A stretch of 14,644 nt of DNA from Solobacterium sp. (lineage in GTDB: Bacteria; Bacillota_I; Bacilli_A; Erysipelotrichales; Erysipelotrichaceae): positions 1 to 14,644 of the forward strand of contig JAEEYJ010000170.1 in NCBI GenBank assembly GCA_016291725.1. Direction: 5' to 3'. The notes under the pieces are model-generated. The model made no database searches, was not told the DNA's origin, and saw only the letters and a program-made list of their open reading frames with translations. This document shows positions 6,138 through 13,288 of this stretch, one piece after another (the first letter of the stretch is position 1; each line of letters starts with the position of its first letter). The position numbers were made by a program, and so were the translations under genes.

Positions 6138-6957
6138 ATTCCCAGACGTTGCCCAGCCGCACATCCGGCAGGTATTCCTCTGCTATGCGCTTCAGCTGCT
6201 TCATGACGCTGACATCCGTCGGCGGAATGGTGCAGCGGTATGCCGGGAAATAGCGGCTGAGGTGCAGTACAGGTACAGGATCCAGCTGTGCCAGCCAGTC
6301 TGCTTCCCTGCGGATGAATGCTTCATTGTCATTCTTGCCGGGCACGAGCAGTACGGTAACCTCAATGTAGCAGGCCGAGGAAGCCAGCCGGATCGTATTC
6401 TTCACCGTTTCATAGTCTCCGCCAAGTTCCCTGTAGTACGCTTCATCGCCCTTCAGATCAATGTTCATTGCGTCTATATACGGCAGAAGCTCCTTGAGAA
6501 TGTGTTCCTCCACGCACCCGTTGGTCACGAGCACACTCTTCTGACCGTTCTGCTTGAGCAGTTTTGCTGTGTCCCGTACGAATTCCCAGCCGATGAGCGG
6601 TTCATTGTAGGTGAACGCAATCCCGATGCTTTCAGGGTGCTTCAGGGAGAGCTCCACCAGATCCTCAGGGGATACATGATAGGAAATGGTTTCCTCCCCG
6701 TGCATGGAAATCTCATGGTTCTGGCAGAACGAGCAGGCCATGCTGCAGCCGAAGCTGCCGACGGAAAGGATCCACGAGCCCGGGCAGAAGCCGACCAATG
6801 GCTTCTTCTCGATCGGGTCCACATTGATGGAAGTGATCCGGCCGTAGTTGATGCCTGCATTCCTTCCTTCGATATTCCTTCTGGCATGGCAGAAACCGGT
6901 CTGTCCTTCCTTCAGACGGCAATGATGCGGACAGATGTCGCAGATGATCTCAGGCAT
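6136..6957 (-). CDS. amrS: AmmeMemoRadiSam system radical SAM enzyme (AmrS), short form
   Basis: A 273-aa radical SAM protein. The N-terminus has the family's CDICPHHCRLKEGQTGFC block (Cys6, 9, 13, 23), probably a second metal site. The radical SAM cluster motif CSMACSFC (71-78) has Cys71, 75 and 78 and is followed by QNHEIS; AFTYNEP (114-120) and NIDLKG (165-170) are typical of the pyruvate formate-lyase-activating-like group. The reaction in bacteria is, to my knowledge, unsettled. It ends at RLGNVWE, where longer homologues go on to a Cys-rich tail. The ATG at 6957 lies inside the last codons of the LigB/AMMECR1 gene (8-base overlap) with GAGGTGG six bases upstream; extending to 7128 would read only out-of-frame sequence of that gene. 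Confidence 0.9.
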   Translation of the reverse strand: MPEIICDICPHHCRLKEGQTGFCHARRNIEGRNAGINYGRITSINVDPIEKKPLVGFCPGSWILSVGSFGCSMACSFCQNHEISMHGEETISYHVSPEDLVELSLKHPESIGIAFTYNEPLIGWEFVRDTAKLLKQNGQKSVLVTNGCVEEHILKELLPYIDAMNIDLKGDEAYYRELGGDYETVKNTIRLASSACYIEVTVLLVPGKNDNEAFIRREADWLAQLDPVPVLHLSRYFPAYRCTIPPTDVSVMKQLKRIAEEYLPDVRLGNVWE

Positions 6958-8335
6958 GGCGCACCACCTCGAAGCGTTCAAGCACCAGATCTTCGTCCTC
7001 CGGGTCGATTCTCCCTTTGGAACAGGCAATGGAAATCTGCTGCTCCACCGTATCCACACCGTCGAGGTCCGGCAGAAGCAGTCCCTTCCTGCCTCTGCAT
7101 GTGCAGATGACGCCGTACTTCCTGACATCCAGCTGTGATGCGTCCTGGATCACTTCCGGCTCACCGAGCACATCCACGCTGATCTCCAGCCAGTCCAGTT
7201 CCTCTTCCGTAACCGGATCAAAGCGCGGATCCCTGCTGCAGGCACTCGCACCATTCTCGATGATTTCTTCCGCAAGGCTGTTCTGCACCGGTGCGATCGT
7301 TCCGATGCAGCCGCGCAGTTCACCCTGCTTATGGATGGACACGAACGCTCCGGCTCTGTTCTTCATCATTTCCTCCGGCAGTCCTTCCGGCAGAGCCAGC
7401 GGGCGCCCGGTCAATACAGCGTGCTCCACAGCCCGGCAGGCCAGCCGGACATACGCATCCCCGTTCTCCTTGATCCTGCGGATCCGTTCCTTCTCCTTCT
7501 GTTCATACTGTACCAGGAAGTGCCGGTTCTCATCCTTGCCGAGGATATCGTAGGACACAATGCCGTAGCCGACACCGAACGGCGCTTCATGGGACAGGAC
7601 CTGCGCCTGCACTGCCAGACCATCCAGTATGCCGGCCATGATGGCAAAAGAACGGTGTCCGCACTCCATTGCCTTTTCCAGAAAATCCGGTGCATAGGTG
7701 AACAGTTCTCCGAAATCCGCACTGCCCATGGTCTTCATGATCCGTTCATCATAGGCCGGTCCTTCCGGACGGTAGCCGTACGGACCGTCCTTCTTCTGGC
7801 AGTGGGCAAGATCTCCGCTGCCGATGACCGCAATCCTTCTGCCCAGTTTTTCCGCAGTCCCGGCGATGTACATGCCGAGCTCATAGTGCATGGCCAGCGG
7901 CAGACCGCTCAGTCCGATCCTGACCAGGCGGTAGTTCCGGTACTGTTTGTCCAGAAAGTACAGCGGTACCATCGTACCGTGATCCAGCCTCTTCTCCCTG
8001 TCGTATTCCGTCCCGCCGGGGAAGCCTGCTTCGTACAGTCGTTCACTCAGTGCATGGGTGAATTCTTCATCGTACTCCTTCTCGAACGCCACAGCCGGTG
8101 CACCGAAGCCGCCCATGTCACCGTACGCTTCCTTCCCGCCGGAAACATTGAACCAGTCCCGGTACATCAGAGCGTGCGGTGACAGTACAATAACCGTATC
8201 CGGCTTTGCCTGCGCGATCTGTTCTGCGGTTTCAGCGTACGCATCCAGGGTAGCCTGCATGCCTGCTTCTTCCCCACGCCCTACTTCCGGCAGTGCAATC
8301 GGCGGATGCGGTACCATAATTGCTTTTACGATCAT
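6950..8335 (-). CDS. amrA: LigB-type extradiol dioxygenase/AMMECR1 fusion (AmmeMemoRadiSam system protein A)
   Basis: A 461-aa fusion. Residues 1-270 are a class III extradiol dioxygenase (LigB/Memo-like) domain with likely metal-ligand histidines in VPHPP (His10), SPHA (His54), LDHGTMVPL (His119) and GDLAHC (His178), plus ECGHRS (224-229). Residues about 280-461 are an AMMECR1 domain with the hallmark LRGCIGT (340-346). AMMECR1 and Memo homologues are widespread, also in animals, but their bacterial substrate is unknown to me. It is coupled to the radical SAM gene by an 8-base overlap, the classic neighbourhood that gave the system its name. Expression is likely from the promoter at 8359-8387; the RBS is AGAGGTGG. 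The separate Memo-type partner (AmrB) is not in the window. Confidence 0.92.
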   Translation of the reverse strand: MIVKAIMVPHPPIALPEVGRGEEAGMQATLDAYAETAEQIAQAKPDTVIVLSPHALMYRDWFNVSGGKEAYGDMGGFGAPAVAFEKEYDEEFTHALSERLYEAGFPGGTEYDREKRLDHGTMVPLYFLDKQYRNYRLVRIGLSGLPLAMHYELGMYIAGTAEKLGRRIAVIGSGDLAHCQKKDGPYGYRPEGPAYDERIMKTMGSADFGELFTYAPDFLEKAMECGHRSFAIMAGILDGLAVQAQVLSHEAPFGVGYGIVSYDILGKDENRHFLVQYEQKEKERIRRIKENGDAYVRLACRAVEHAVLTGRPLALPEGLPEEMMKNRAGAFVSIHKQGELRGCIGTIAPVQNSLAEEIIENGASACSRDPRFDPVTEEELDWLEISVDVLGEPEVIQDASQLDVRKYGVICTCRGRKGLLLPDLDGVDTVEQQISIACSKGRIDPEDEDLVLERFEVVRHA

Positions 8336-8358
8336 ATTCCACCTCTGTATTCATCTAC

Positions 8359-8387
8359 ACTGTAACACGCCGGATACGGTTTGTCAG
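8359..8387 (-). promoter_or_regulatory. Promoter for the amrA-amrS operon
   Basis: On the minus strand CTGACA (8382-8387, 5/6 match) is followed by a 17-base spacer and TACAGT (8359-8364, 4/6), with a TGn extension just before the -10. The start would be near 8352, giving a leader of under 20 bases. The -35 is only seven bases from the hpf terminator's U-tract. Confidence 0.6.
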
Positions 8388-8393
8388 AGTATG

Positions 8394-8444
8394 AAAAAGG
8401 ATCCGGTGTATACCGGATCCTTCCGATGCCTGCCCATGCAGGCA
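8394..8444 (-). terminator. Tandem-hairpin terminator of hpf
   Basis: Read on the minus strand, six bases after the hpf TAG comes a hairpin of 7 bp (TGCCTGC/GCAGGCA, 8427-8444), then CGG, then a perfect 11-bp hairpin (AAGGATCCGGT/ACCGGATCCTT, 8397-8422, tetraloop) running into TTTTTC. The second hairpin is the true terminator; the first repeats the GCCTGC hairpin seen at 6117-6131 in the same relative place. Confidence 0.85.
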
Positions 8445-8450
8445 GTTGCT

Positions 8451-8975
8451 CTATTCAGCTGTTTCGATCAGTCCGTATCCGGCTCTGCCGCGGCGGTAGA
8501 CCACCGAAATCCTTCCCGATTCCTCATCACGGAAGAGATAGAAGTCATGGTCGGACAGTTCCATCTGCATGATCGCTTCATCCAGATCCATTTCATCGAC
8601 CATGATCGTCTTTGTTCTGACCGGAATATCCTCCTCTTCCTCTTCCTGTTCGGCGTAGAAGGCTTCCGCAAGGGAATCCCGGTGCCGGCGGCTCAGCCTG
8701 GTCTTCTGCCGGCGGATCTGGTCCTCCAGCTTGTCGACCGCGAGATCAATCGCTGCATACAGATCATCGTTCTCCACCTCTGTACGCAGCACACCTACTT
8801 TTGTCGGAATCGTCACCTCGATCTTCTGGCTCGTAGGATGAACCTTGGTCACGACCCTTGCGTGGGTTTCACCGTCAATGATCAGGTACTTCTCGAGAAT
8901 GCTCAGCTTTTTCTCGATCTTTTCCCGCATTGTGTCGGTGACGGTAATGTTTCTGCCAATGATTTCAAAACGCAT
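8451..8975 (-). CDS. hpf: Ribosome hibernation-promoting factor, long form
   Basis: A 174-aa long HPF, which binds the 30S decoding region and joins two 70S ribosomes into silent 100S dimers in slow growth. The N-terminal S30AE domain (about 1-100) starts MRFEIIGRNITVTDTMREKI; a short acidic linker with five consecutive Glu follows (AEQEEEEED); the C-terminal dimerisation domain (about 118-174) has DEAIMQMELSDHDFYLFRDE and YGLIE. In that domain the usual RRKDGNYGLIE loop reads RRGRAGYGLIE, a mild departure. The RBS is AGGAGGTAATCAT before the ATG. It is monocistronic, with its own promoter about 90 bases upstream and a strong terminator. Confidence 0.96.
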   Translation of the reverse strand: MRFEIIGRNITVTDTMREKIEKKLSILEKYLIIDGETHARVVTKVHPTSQKIEVTIPTKVGVLRTEVENDDLYAAIDLAVDKLEDQIRRQKTRLSRRHRDSLAEAFYAEQEEEEEDIPVRTKTIMVDEMDLDEAIMQMELSDHDFYLFRDEESGRISVVYRRGRAGYGLIETAE

Positions 8976-9073
8976 ATGATTACCTCCTGATCTATATCAC
9001 GGATTTATGAAGAAAACATCTGCTTGGCAGCGATATTCTCTCCATGATCCGTCATTGCTTTCCCGTTATCTGT

Positions 9074-9102
9074 ATTATAGCACTCCGCTGCAGTAAAAAA
9101 CA
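9074..9102 (-). promoter_or_regulatory. hpf promoter with consensus extended -10
   Basis: On the minus strand TGCTATAAT gives a perfect -10 (9074-9079) with TGn extension. The matching -35 position at 17 bp is TGTTTT (9097-9102), which lies in the U-tract of the preceding terminator and is a poor match, so the extended -10 must carry the promoter. The start near 9067 leaves a leader of about 90 bases; it can form a 6-bp ACGGAT/ATCCGT pairing around a long loop, which I do not consider a riboswitch. Confidence 0.7.
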
Positions 9103-9122
9103 GGGCTCTCTTCAAAGCCCTG
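9095..9122 (-). terminator. Terminator of the rimO-DUF2779 operon
   Basis: CAGGGCT pairs with AGCCCTG (7 bp, 8-base loop) and on the minus strand runs into TTTTTT. The TGA of the DUF2779 gene (9112-9114) is inside the loop, and the U-tract overlaps the -35 position of the hpf promoter. Confidence 0.85.
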
Positions 9123-10593
9123 CCAAAGTGCACAGCCAGCGGTAGACCACCGTCATGGCATAGGAATCCATGCCGCAGTACGCCTTCAGTTCCTCAACGA
9201 TCTTCTGTGTATCGATGTCCGGTGTACCGCGGTCCAGATACCGCCACTGGTAGACCGCATCCATCCCATGACGGATGTCCAGATCCTTGTAGCCCGGATC
9301 ATCCATCAGGGACATGATCGTCTTCAGCGACCACTGTCCGCGCATCCTGACATCGTAGACCAGACCGCTCTCGAAGGGCTGCTGAAGATCCTTCATCCGG
9401 CTGTTCAGTGCCCGCAGACGCTCTGCGTATGCCGGCAGCTGCACCGCCAGCTCCTCTATGCGCATCATCTCTGCCCCGATGGCATTGTAGGCAATGATGG
9501 TTCCGGTCTCCGGTATATTCTCAAGCAGGCTCTTTACCAGTGCTTCCCGGTCATCATGGACATCCAGGAAGACCTTGTGCTCCTGCCTGCCGTCTTCATG
9601 CAGGATATCCAGTGCGTACTCGAACAGCAGTACGTCATACGGACGCATGCCCTCATACGGAGGCACCGCAAAGCGCTCCCATTCGAAATCGATGAAGGAC
9701 AGCGGATACTGCACATCACCCAGCCAGGTACGCAGTGCTTCCCGGTCGGCAAACAGACCACCGCAGCGGTCCGCCGCAATCTCGGCGTACTGCTGCGCCG
9801 TACCTTCAATCTGCAGAGGATCCGCATCCCGGAGGTACTTTCTGCCCTCATCGAACATCCGGTAGCGGTGCTGGGCTCCGGTCAGGTGAATAATGGAATT
9901 GTCCGGCAGAGCGCCTTCGCCGAAGCAATCATCAAAGAAGCGGCACTTGATCCTTCCTGTGCAGGCTCCCCGGCGCACAGCTTCCGGGATCCCGCTTTCC
10001 ACCAGCCTGTCCATTTCCTCCAGAACCGGTCCATAGTCCGTGCGGCGTTCCCTAAGTACTGTTTCAATATCCCCGGCAGGCCGGTTCTTTTCATTGTAGA
10101 AACAATCACTGATCACAAACAGTTCATCTGTATCCAGTTCCCTGCCGCGGATATAGTCTCCGTTCAGATGGATGATGCGGATGCTGTTGATGGTGATTCC
10201 GCACCCTTCCAGCACCCAGAGCACCGCGGTGTAGAACGTTGTACTGAGCGTCCGGGGCACCAGTCCGACCAGCAGAAAGTAAACATCCCAGCCGGATGCA
10301 CTGCGGTGCAGGAACGGTACCTTGATGCGCAGTCCACGATGCTCGAATCTGGCCTTGACAAGCCACTCCTCATGTTCCAGCGCCTCCAGGGCTCTGGCGG
10401 GCTGATCGCCCCGCTTACCCATGAAGCACTCCGCAACACCGAGCTTTTCCATTGCCAGATCCGTGATCTTTTCGTCCATACGGAGGAACTGCTGGAACGG
10501 AGCCTTGCCCTGGTCCTGGTCCAGCCGGAACAGCCGCGGACAGCGCAGATACCGTGTCAGATCAGAGATGTGCCATACCCTATGTTCAGACAT
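9112..10593 (-). CDS. DUF2779 protein: degenerate Cas4-like domain joined to a DEDDy exonuclease-like domain
   Basis: A 493-aa protein. The N-terminal half looks like the Cas4-like PD-(D/E)XK module of DUF2779 proteins: YLRCPRLF with Cys18, then Cys211, Cys217 and Cys223 in CTGRIKCRFFDDC, a four-cysteine set expected to hold an iron-sulfur cluster. Where the nuclease motif (gW-l-EVK) is expected it reads GWDVYFLLVG, so that active site seems lost. The C-terminal half (about 297-493) resembles a DEDDy 3'-5' exonuclease: FIDFE (Asp302, Glu304), IIAYNAIGAE (367-375) and YCGMD (Tyr472, Asp476). The biological role of DUF2779 is unknown. The ATG overlaps the rimO stop by eight bases (ATGTCTGA), with GGAG seven bases upstream. 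Confidence 0.82.
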   Translation of the reverse strand: MSEHRVWHISDLTRYLRCPRLFRLDQDQGKAPFQQFLRMDEKITDLAMEKLGVAECFMGKRGDQPARALEALEHEEWLVKARFEHRGLRIKVPFLHRSASGWDVYFLLVGLVPRTLSTTFYTAVLWVLEGCGITINSIRIIHLNGDYIRGRELDTDELFVISDCFYNEKNRPAGDIETVLRERRTDYGPVLEEMDRLVESGIPEAVRRGACTGRIKCRFFDDCFGEGALPDNSIIHLTGAQHRYRMFDEGRKYLRDADPLQIEGTAQQYAEIAADRCGGLFADREALRTWLGDVQYPLSFIDFEWERFAVPPYEGMRPYDVLLFEYALDILHEDGRQEHKVFLDVHDDREALVKSLLENIPETGTIIAYNAIGAEMMRIEELAVQLPAYAERLRALNSRMKDLQQPFESGLVYDVRMRGQWSLKTIMSLMDDPGYKDLDIRHGMDAVYQWRYLDRGTPDIDTQKIVEELKAYCGMDSYAMTVVYRWLCTLAGL

Positions 10594-11899
10594 CCAGCTT
10601 CTCCAGATACTCCGCCAGCAGGCTCTGACCGCTCACCCGGGTATAGCGCACTCTGCAGAATGTGCCCGGCTCCAGTGCTTCCTCGCTCCGGAAGCGCACC
10701 CAGCCGTCCACCGCGTCCGGTGCGAACATAGCGCTCCTGCCGAGATACATCCCGGTCAGCGGCTCTGTCTCTTCCACCAGCACTTCCGCTTCTTCACCGA
10801 TCAGACGGACTCTGTCCTCCTTCACAATCTCATCCTGCAGGTCCATGATTTCGTTCAGCCGGCGTTTCTTCTCTTCCTCCGGTACATCATCCTCCATCTC
10901 AAAGCTCGCTGTACCCTCTTCCGGAGAGTAGGTAAATGCACCGAGATGGTCCCAGCGTACTTTCCGCATCAGCTCCAGGTTCTCTTCATGCTGGGCGAGC
11001 GTTTCCCCCGGGAAGCCGCAGATCAGCGTTGTACGCAGTACAGGATGCGCAAAGGCAGACCGGATGGCAGTAGTCCTGTCCAGGATCTCTGCTGCGCTGG
11101 AGCGCCTGTGCATGGCCCTCAGGACTTCATCGCAGCCATGCTGGACAGGGATATCGAAGTACGGCAGGATATGCCGGGAATGCTGTATGGTTTCGATCAG
11201 ATCATCGGGTATTTCATCCGGATACATGTACAGAATGCGGATCCAGTGGAACCCGTCTATCGCATCCAGCTTCTTCAGCAGCTCTGAAAGATGCAGCCGG
11301 CGGTCCGTATCATATCCGTACCGTGAGGTATCCTGGGCGATCAGGGTCAGTTCCTTCACGCCCTGGTCTGCCAGTTCCTGCGCTTCCTTGACCAGCTGAT
11401 CCATCGGCACAGAGACCAGCGGACCGCGGATGAGCGGAATGGCACAGTAGGCGCAGCGGTTGTCACAGCCTTCCGCAATGCGCAGATAGGCCATCCATGG
11501 CTTGCCTGAAAGGATCCTCGGTGCTTTCCCGTAGGTGTTATGCACCGGAATGCCCAGTGTCTCACCGATGATGGATCCCAGCTGTCCGTATTCATCTATG
11601 GAAACAAACCGGTCCACTTCGGGGATTTCTTTTTCCAGCTCCGGCTTGTACCGCTTGGCCAGGCATCCCATCACAATCACCTTGTCTACACCGTGTTCCT
11701 TCCATTCCAGCACGTCAAAGATGGTCCGGATGGCTTCCTCCTTCGCGCTCTGGATGAACCCGCAGGTATTGATGATGACTGCCTCCGCTTCCTGCGGATC
11801 CTGGACGATCTCCTGTCCGCTTTCCTTGAGCAGTCCCAGCAGATACTCCGTATCCACCAGATTCTTTGCACAGCCCAATGATATAACCCCGATCTTCAT
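10586..11899 (-). CDS. rimO: Ribosomal protein S12 methylthiotransferase RimO
   Basis: A 437-aa methylthiotransferase that inserts sulfur and a methyl group on the conserved aspartate of ribosomal protein S12 (beta-methylthio-Asp). The N-terminal UPF0004 domain holds the auxiliary cluster cysteines Cys10, Cys46 and Cys79; the radical SAM motif is CDNRCAYC (Cys145, 149, 152), followed by AIPLIRG, which is typical of RimO rather than MiaB (which reads 'C.YCIVPY.RG'). A C-terminal TRAM domain spans about 370-437. Length and motifs are complete. It heads a two-gene operon with the DUF2779 gene. The RBS is AAAGAGGAAA. Confidence 0.95.
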   Translation of the reverse strand: MKIGVISLGCAKNLVDTEYLLGLLKESGQEIVQDPQEAEAVIINTCGFIQSAKEEAIRTIFDVLEWKEHGVDKVIVMGCLAKRYKPELEKEIPEVDRFVSIDEYGQLGSIIGETLGIPVHNTYGKAPRILSGKPWMAYLRIAEGCDNRCAYCAIPLIRGPLVSVPMDQLVKEAQELADQGVKELTLIAQDTSRYGYDTDRRLHLSELLKKLDAIDGFHWIRILYMYPDEIPDDLIETIQHSRHILPYFDIPVQHGCDEVLRAMHRRSSAAEILDRTTAIRSAFAHPVLRTTLICGFPGETLAQHEENLELMRKVRWDHLGAFTYSPEEGTASFEMEDDVPEEEKKRRLNEIMDLQDEIVKEDRVRLIGEEAEVLVEETEPLTGMYLGRSAMFAPDAVDGWVRFRSEEALEPGTFCRVRYTRVSGQSLLAEYLEKLDV

Positions 11900-11923
11900 A
11901 CTGTTTCCTCTTTCCCGCCTACC

Positions 11924-11932
11924 ATTCTAACA
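11924..11932 (-). promoter_or_regulatory. Extended -10 promoter for rimO
   Basis: Minus-strand TGTTAGAAT has a 5/6 -10 (11924-11929) with TGn extension, immediately after the U-tract of the pepC terminator. No good -35 is found at 16-18 bp, where the terminator stem lies. The leader would be about 18 bases. Confidence 0.5.
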
Positions 11933-11933
11933 G

Positions 11934-11958
11934 AAAAAGAGGTGTTGGTTGCACCTCT
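11934..11958 (-). terminator. Terminator after pepC
   Basis: AGAGGTG pairs with CACCTCT (7 bp, 7-base loop) and on the minus strand runs into five Ts. The stem begins one base after the pepC TGA (11960-11962). It closes the GNAT-trmD-pepC operon. Confidence 0.85.
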
Positions 11959-11959
11959 C

Positions 11960-13288
11960 TCAGTCTGCCAGGGAACCGAACGGATCCCAGGGATCCAGCA
12001 CCTTCGGCTCTTCCTTGATTACTTCCCGCAGTTCATCGCTCAGATAGCTCTTATGCACGACTGCTTCGAAGACATACTTGTCGAACCAGGAATCCGTGCA
12101 GATGTAGTAGCCTTCGTTCGCGGTCTTGTCGCCCCAGGAATTCTCGATCTTCCAGCGGGTCGGCTTCCCGTCCACCAGATTGACCCCTGTGAACACCATT
12201 GCGTGGTTCATCGCGCTCTGGCGGGTATCCAGCATTTCTGCCTTGGTCATGCCCAGCTTTACATCAAAGGTGTCTTCAAAGGAATACTGCGCATCATCCC
12301 ACAGACCGCTGTCCCGGTCACCGTCCTTGCCGCAGTCGCAGCCGAACCAGACGATCCTGCCGTCCTTCAGCTGGCGCAGGATGAGTTCCTTGAAGTCTTC
12401 CAGCGGCAGGTTAAGGAAAGAGACCGGATTGCCGTCCACAACATTGCCCAGGTACTTCACGGTATACATTCTGTAGAAAGGCTTGTCCGCGGTAGGTCCA
12501 TTGATGATTCCGACGTAATCATCCAGATCATCTGCCAGGTATTCATGGTAGAAGTCCAGCGGTGCCACATCCCGGTAGGCATGGTATGCACCGTCCTTGT
12601 CAGCGTACTCAAAGGTGAACTTCTGCGGCGGTACACCGAAGCAGCTGCACAGCAGTCCGTAGAGTTCCTTCAGCGCTGCCTGCTTGTCCTCCGCGATCTT
12701 TTCTTCTTCACCGGCTGCCCGGCGGGCTTTGGTCTCGGCCGCAAACCTTCTCAGCCGCTGGTTGATGATGCCGTTCATGGTCCGGGTATGGGAAGACTGG
12801 TATGTCTCAGGCATGGCTGTCTTCGGGCAGATGCCGTATTTCTTGATCAGGGAAACCAGCATATCCCACTGGCCGCCGTCGCCGACCGCTGTCTCCAGCA
12901 GCCACCGCACGACCGGGTCATTGTAGTCTGCTGCCGCTTCCGCACTCAGGGCTTCCAGGCAGTAGTTGATCTTTTCCAGTTTGTCATAGAACGCGACGTA
13001 GTTCTGGGACAGTTCGAATTTCTCGATGCTGTATTTCTTCGCAATCATCTCCCGCATAACGTTCAGCGACGAGAAGATCCAGCAGCGTCCCGATGCCATC
13101 TGGTTGGTTGCCGGCATGGTTTTGATGTTGATGGAGAACAGATCGGGATTGTTCGCTTCCGCTTCGAACACCCTGGCGATCTGATTGATGTCATTCTTCA
13201 TGGCTGCGTGGCGCACTACCCTTGCCTTCGGGTCCGCAAGGTACGCCTGACGCATCTGTTCCAGTTCTTCCAATGTAATGGGATTCAT
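11960..13288 (-). CDS. pepC: Aminopeptidase C (bleomycin hydrolase family, peptidase C1B)
   Basis: A 442-aa cytoplasmic papain-fold aminopeptidase that forms barrel-like hexamers in characterised homologues and trims N-terminal residues from small peptides. The catalytic triad is clear: TNQMASGRCW with Cys69, AMNHAMVFTGV with His362, and WKIENSWG with Asn383. The C-terminal tail (VLDPWDPFGSLAD) reaches into the active site in family members and sets aminopeptidase specificity. I chose the ATG at 13288: it has GGAGGAG just upstream and forms a four-base overlap (ATGA) with the trmD stop; the reading frame is open to 13321 but without family similarity there. It is the last gene of its operon. 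Confidence 0.95.
   Translation of the reverse strand: MNPITLEELEQMRQAYLADPKARVVRHAAMKNDINQIARVFEAEANNPDLFSINIKTMPATNQMASGRCWIFSSLNVMREMIAKKYSIEKFELSQNYVAFYDKLEKINYCLEALSAEAAADYNDPVVRWLLETAVGDGGQWDMLVSLIKKYGICPKTAMPETYQSSHTRTMNGIINQRLRRFAAETKARRAAGEEEKIAEDKQAALKELYGLLCSCFGVPPQKFTFEYADKDGAYHAYRDVAPLDFYHEYLADDLDDYVGIINGPTADKPFYRMYTVKYLGNVVDGNPVSFLNLPLEDFKELILRQLKDGRIVWFGCDCGKDGDRDSGLWDDAQYSFEDTFDVKLGMTKAEMLDTRQSAMNHAMVFTGVNLVDGKPTRWKIENSWGDKTANEGYYICTDSWFDKYVFEAVVHKSYLSDELREVIKEEPKVLDPWDPFGSLAD

Noticed and set aside
8976..9067. Possible riboswitch or structured leader before hpf
   Set aside because: The leader is about 90 bases, but I find only one 6-bp long-range pairing and no known aptamer or attenuator features.
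9268..10731. A 487-codon open frame on the + strand
   Set aside because: It is the antisense shadow of the DUF2779 gene and the end of rimO; no RBS, promoter or recognisable domain.
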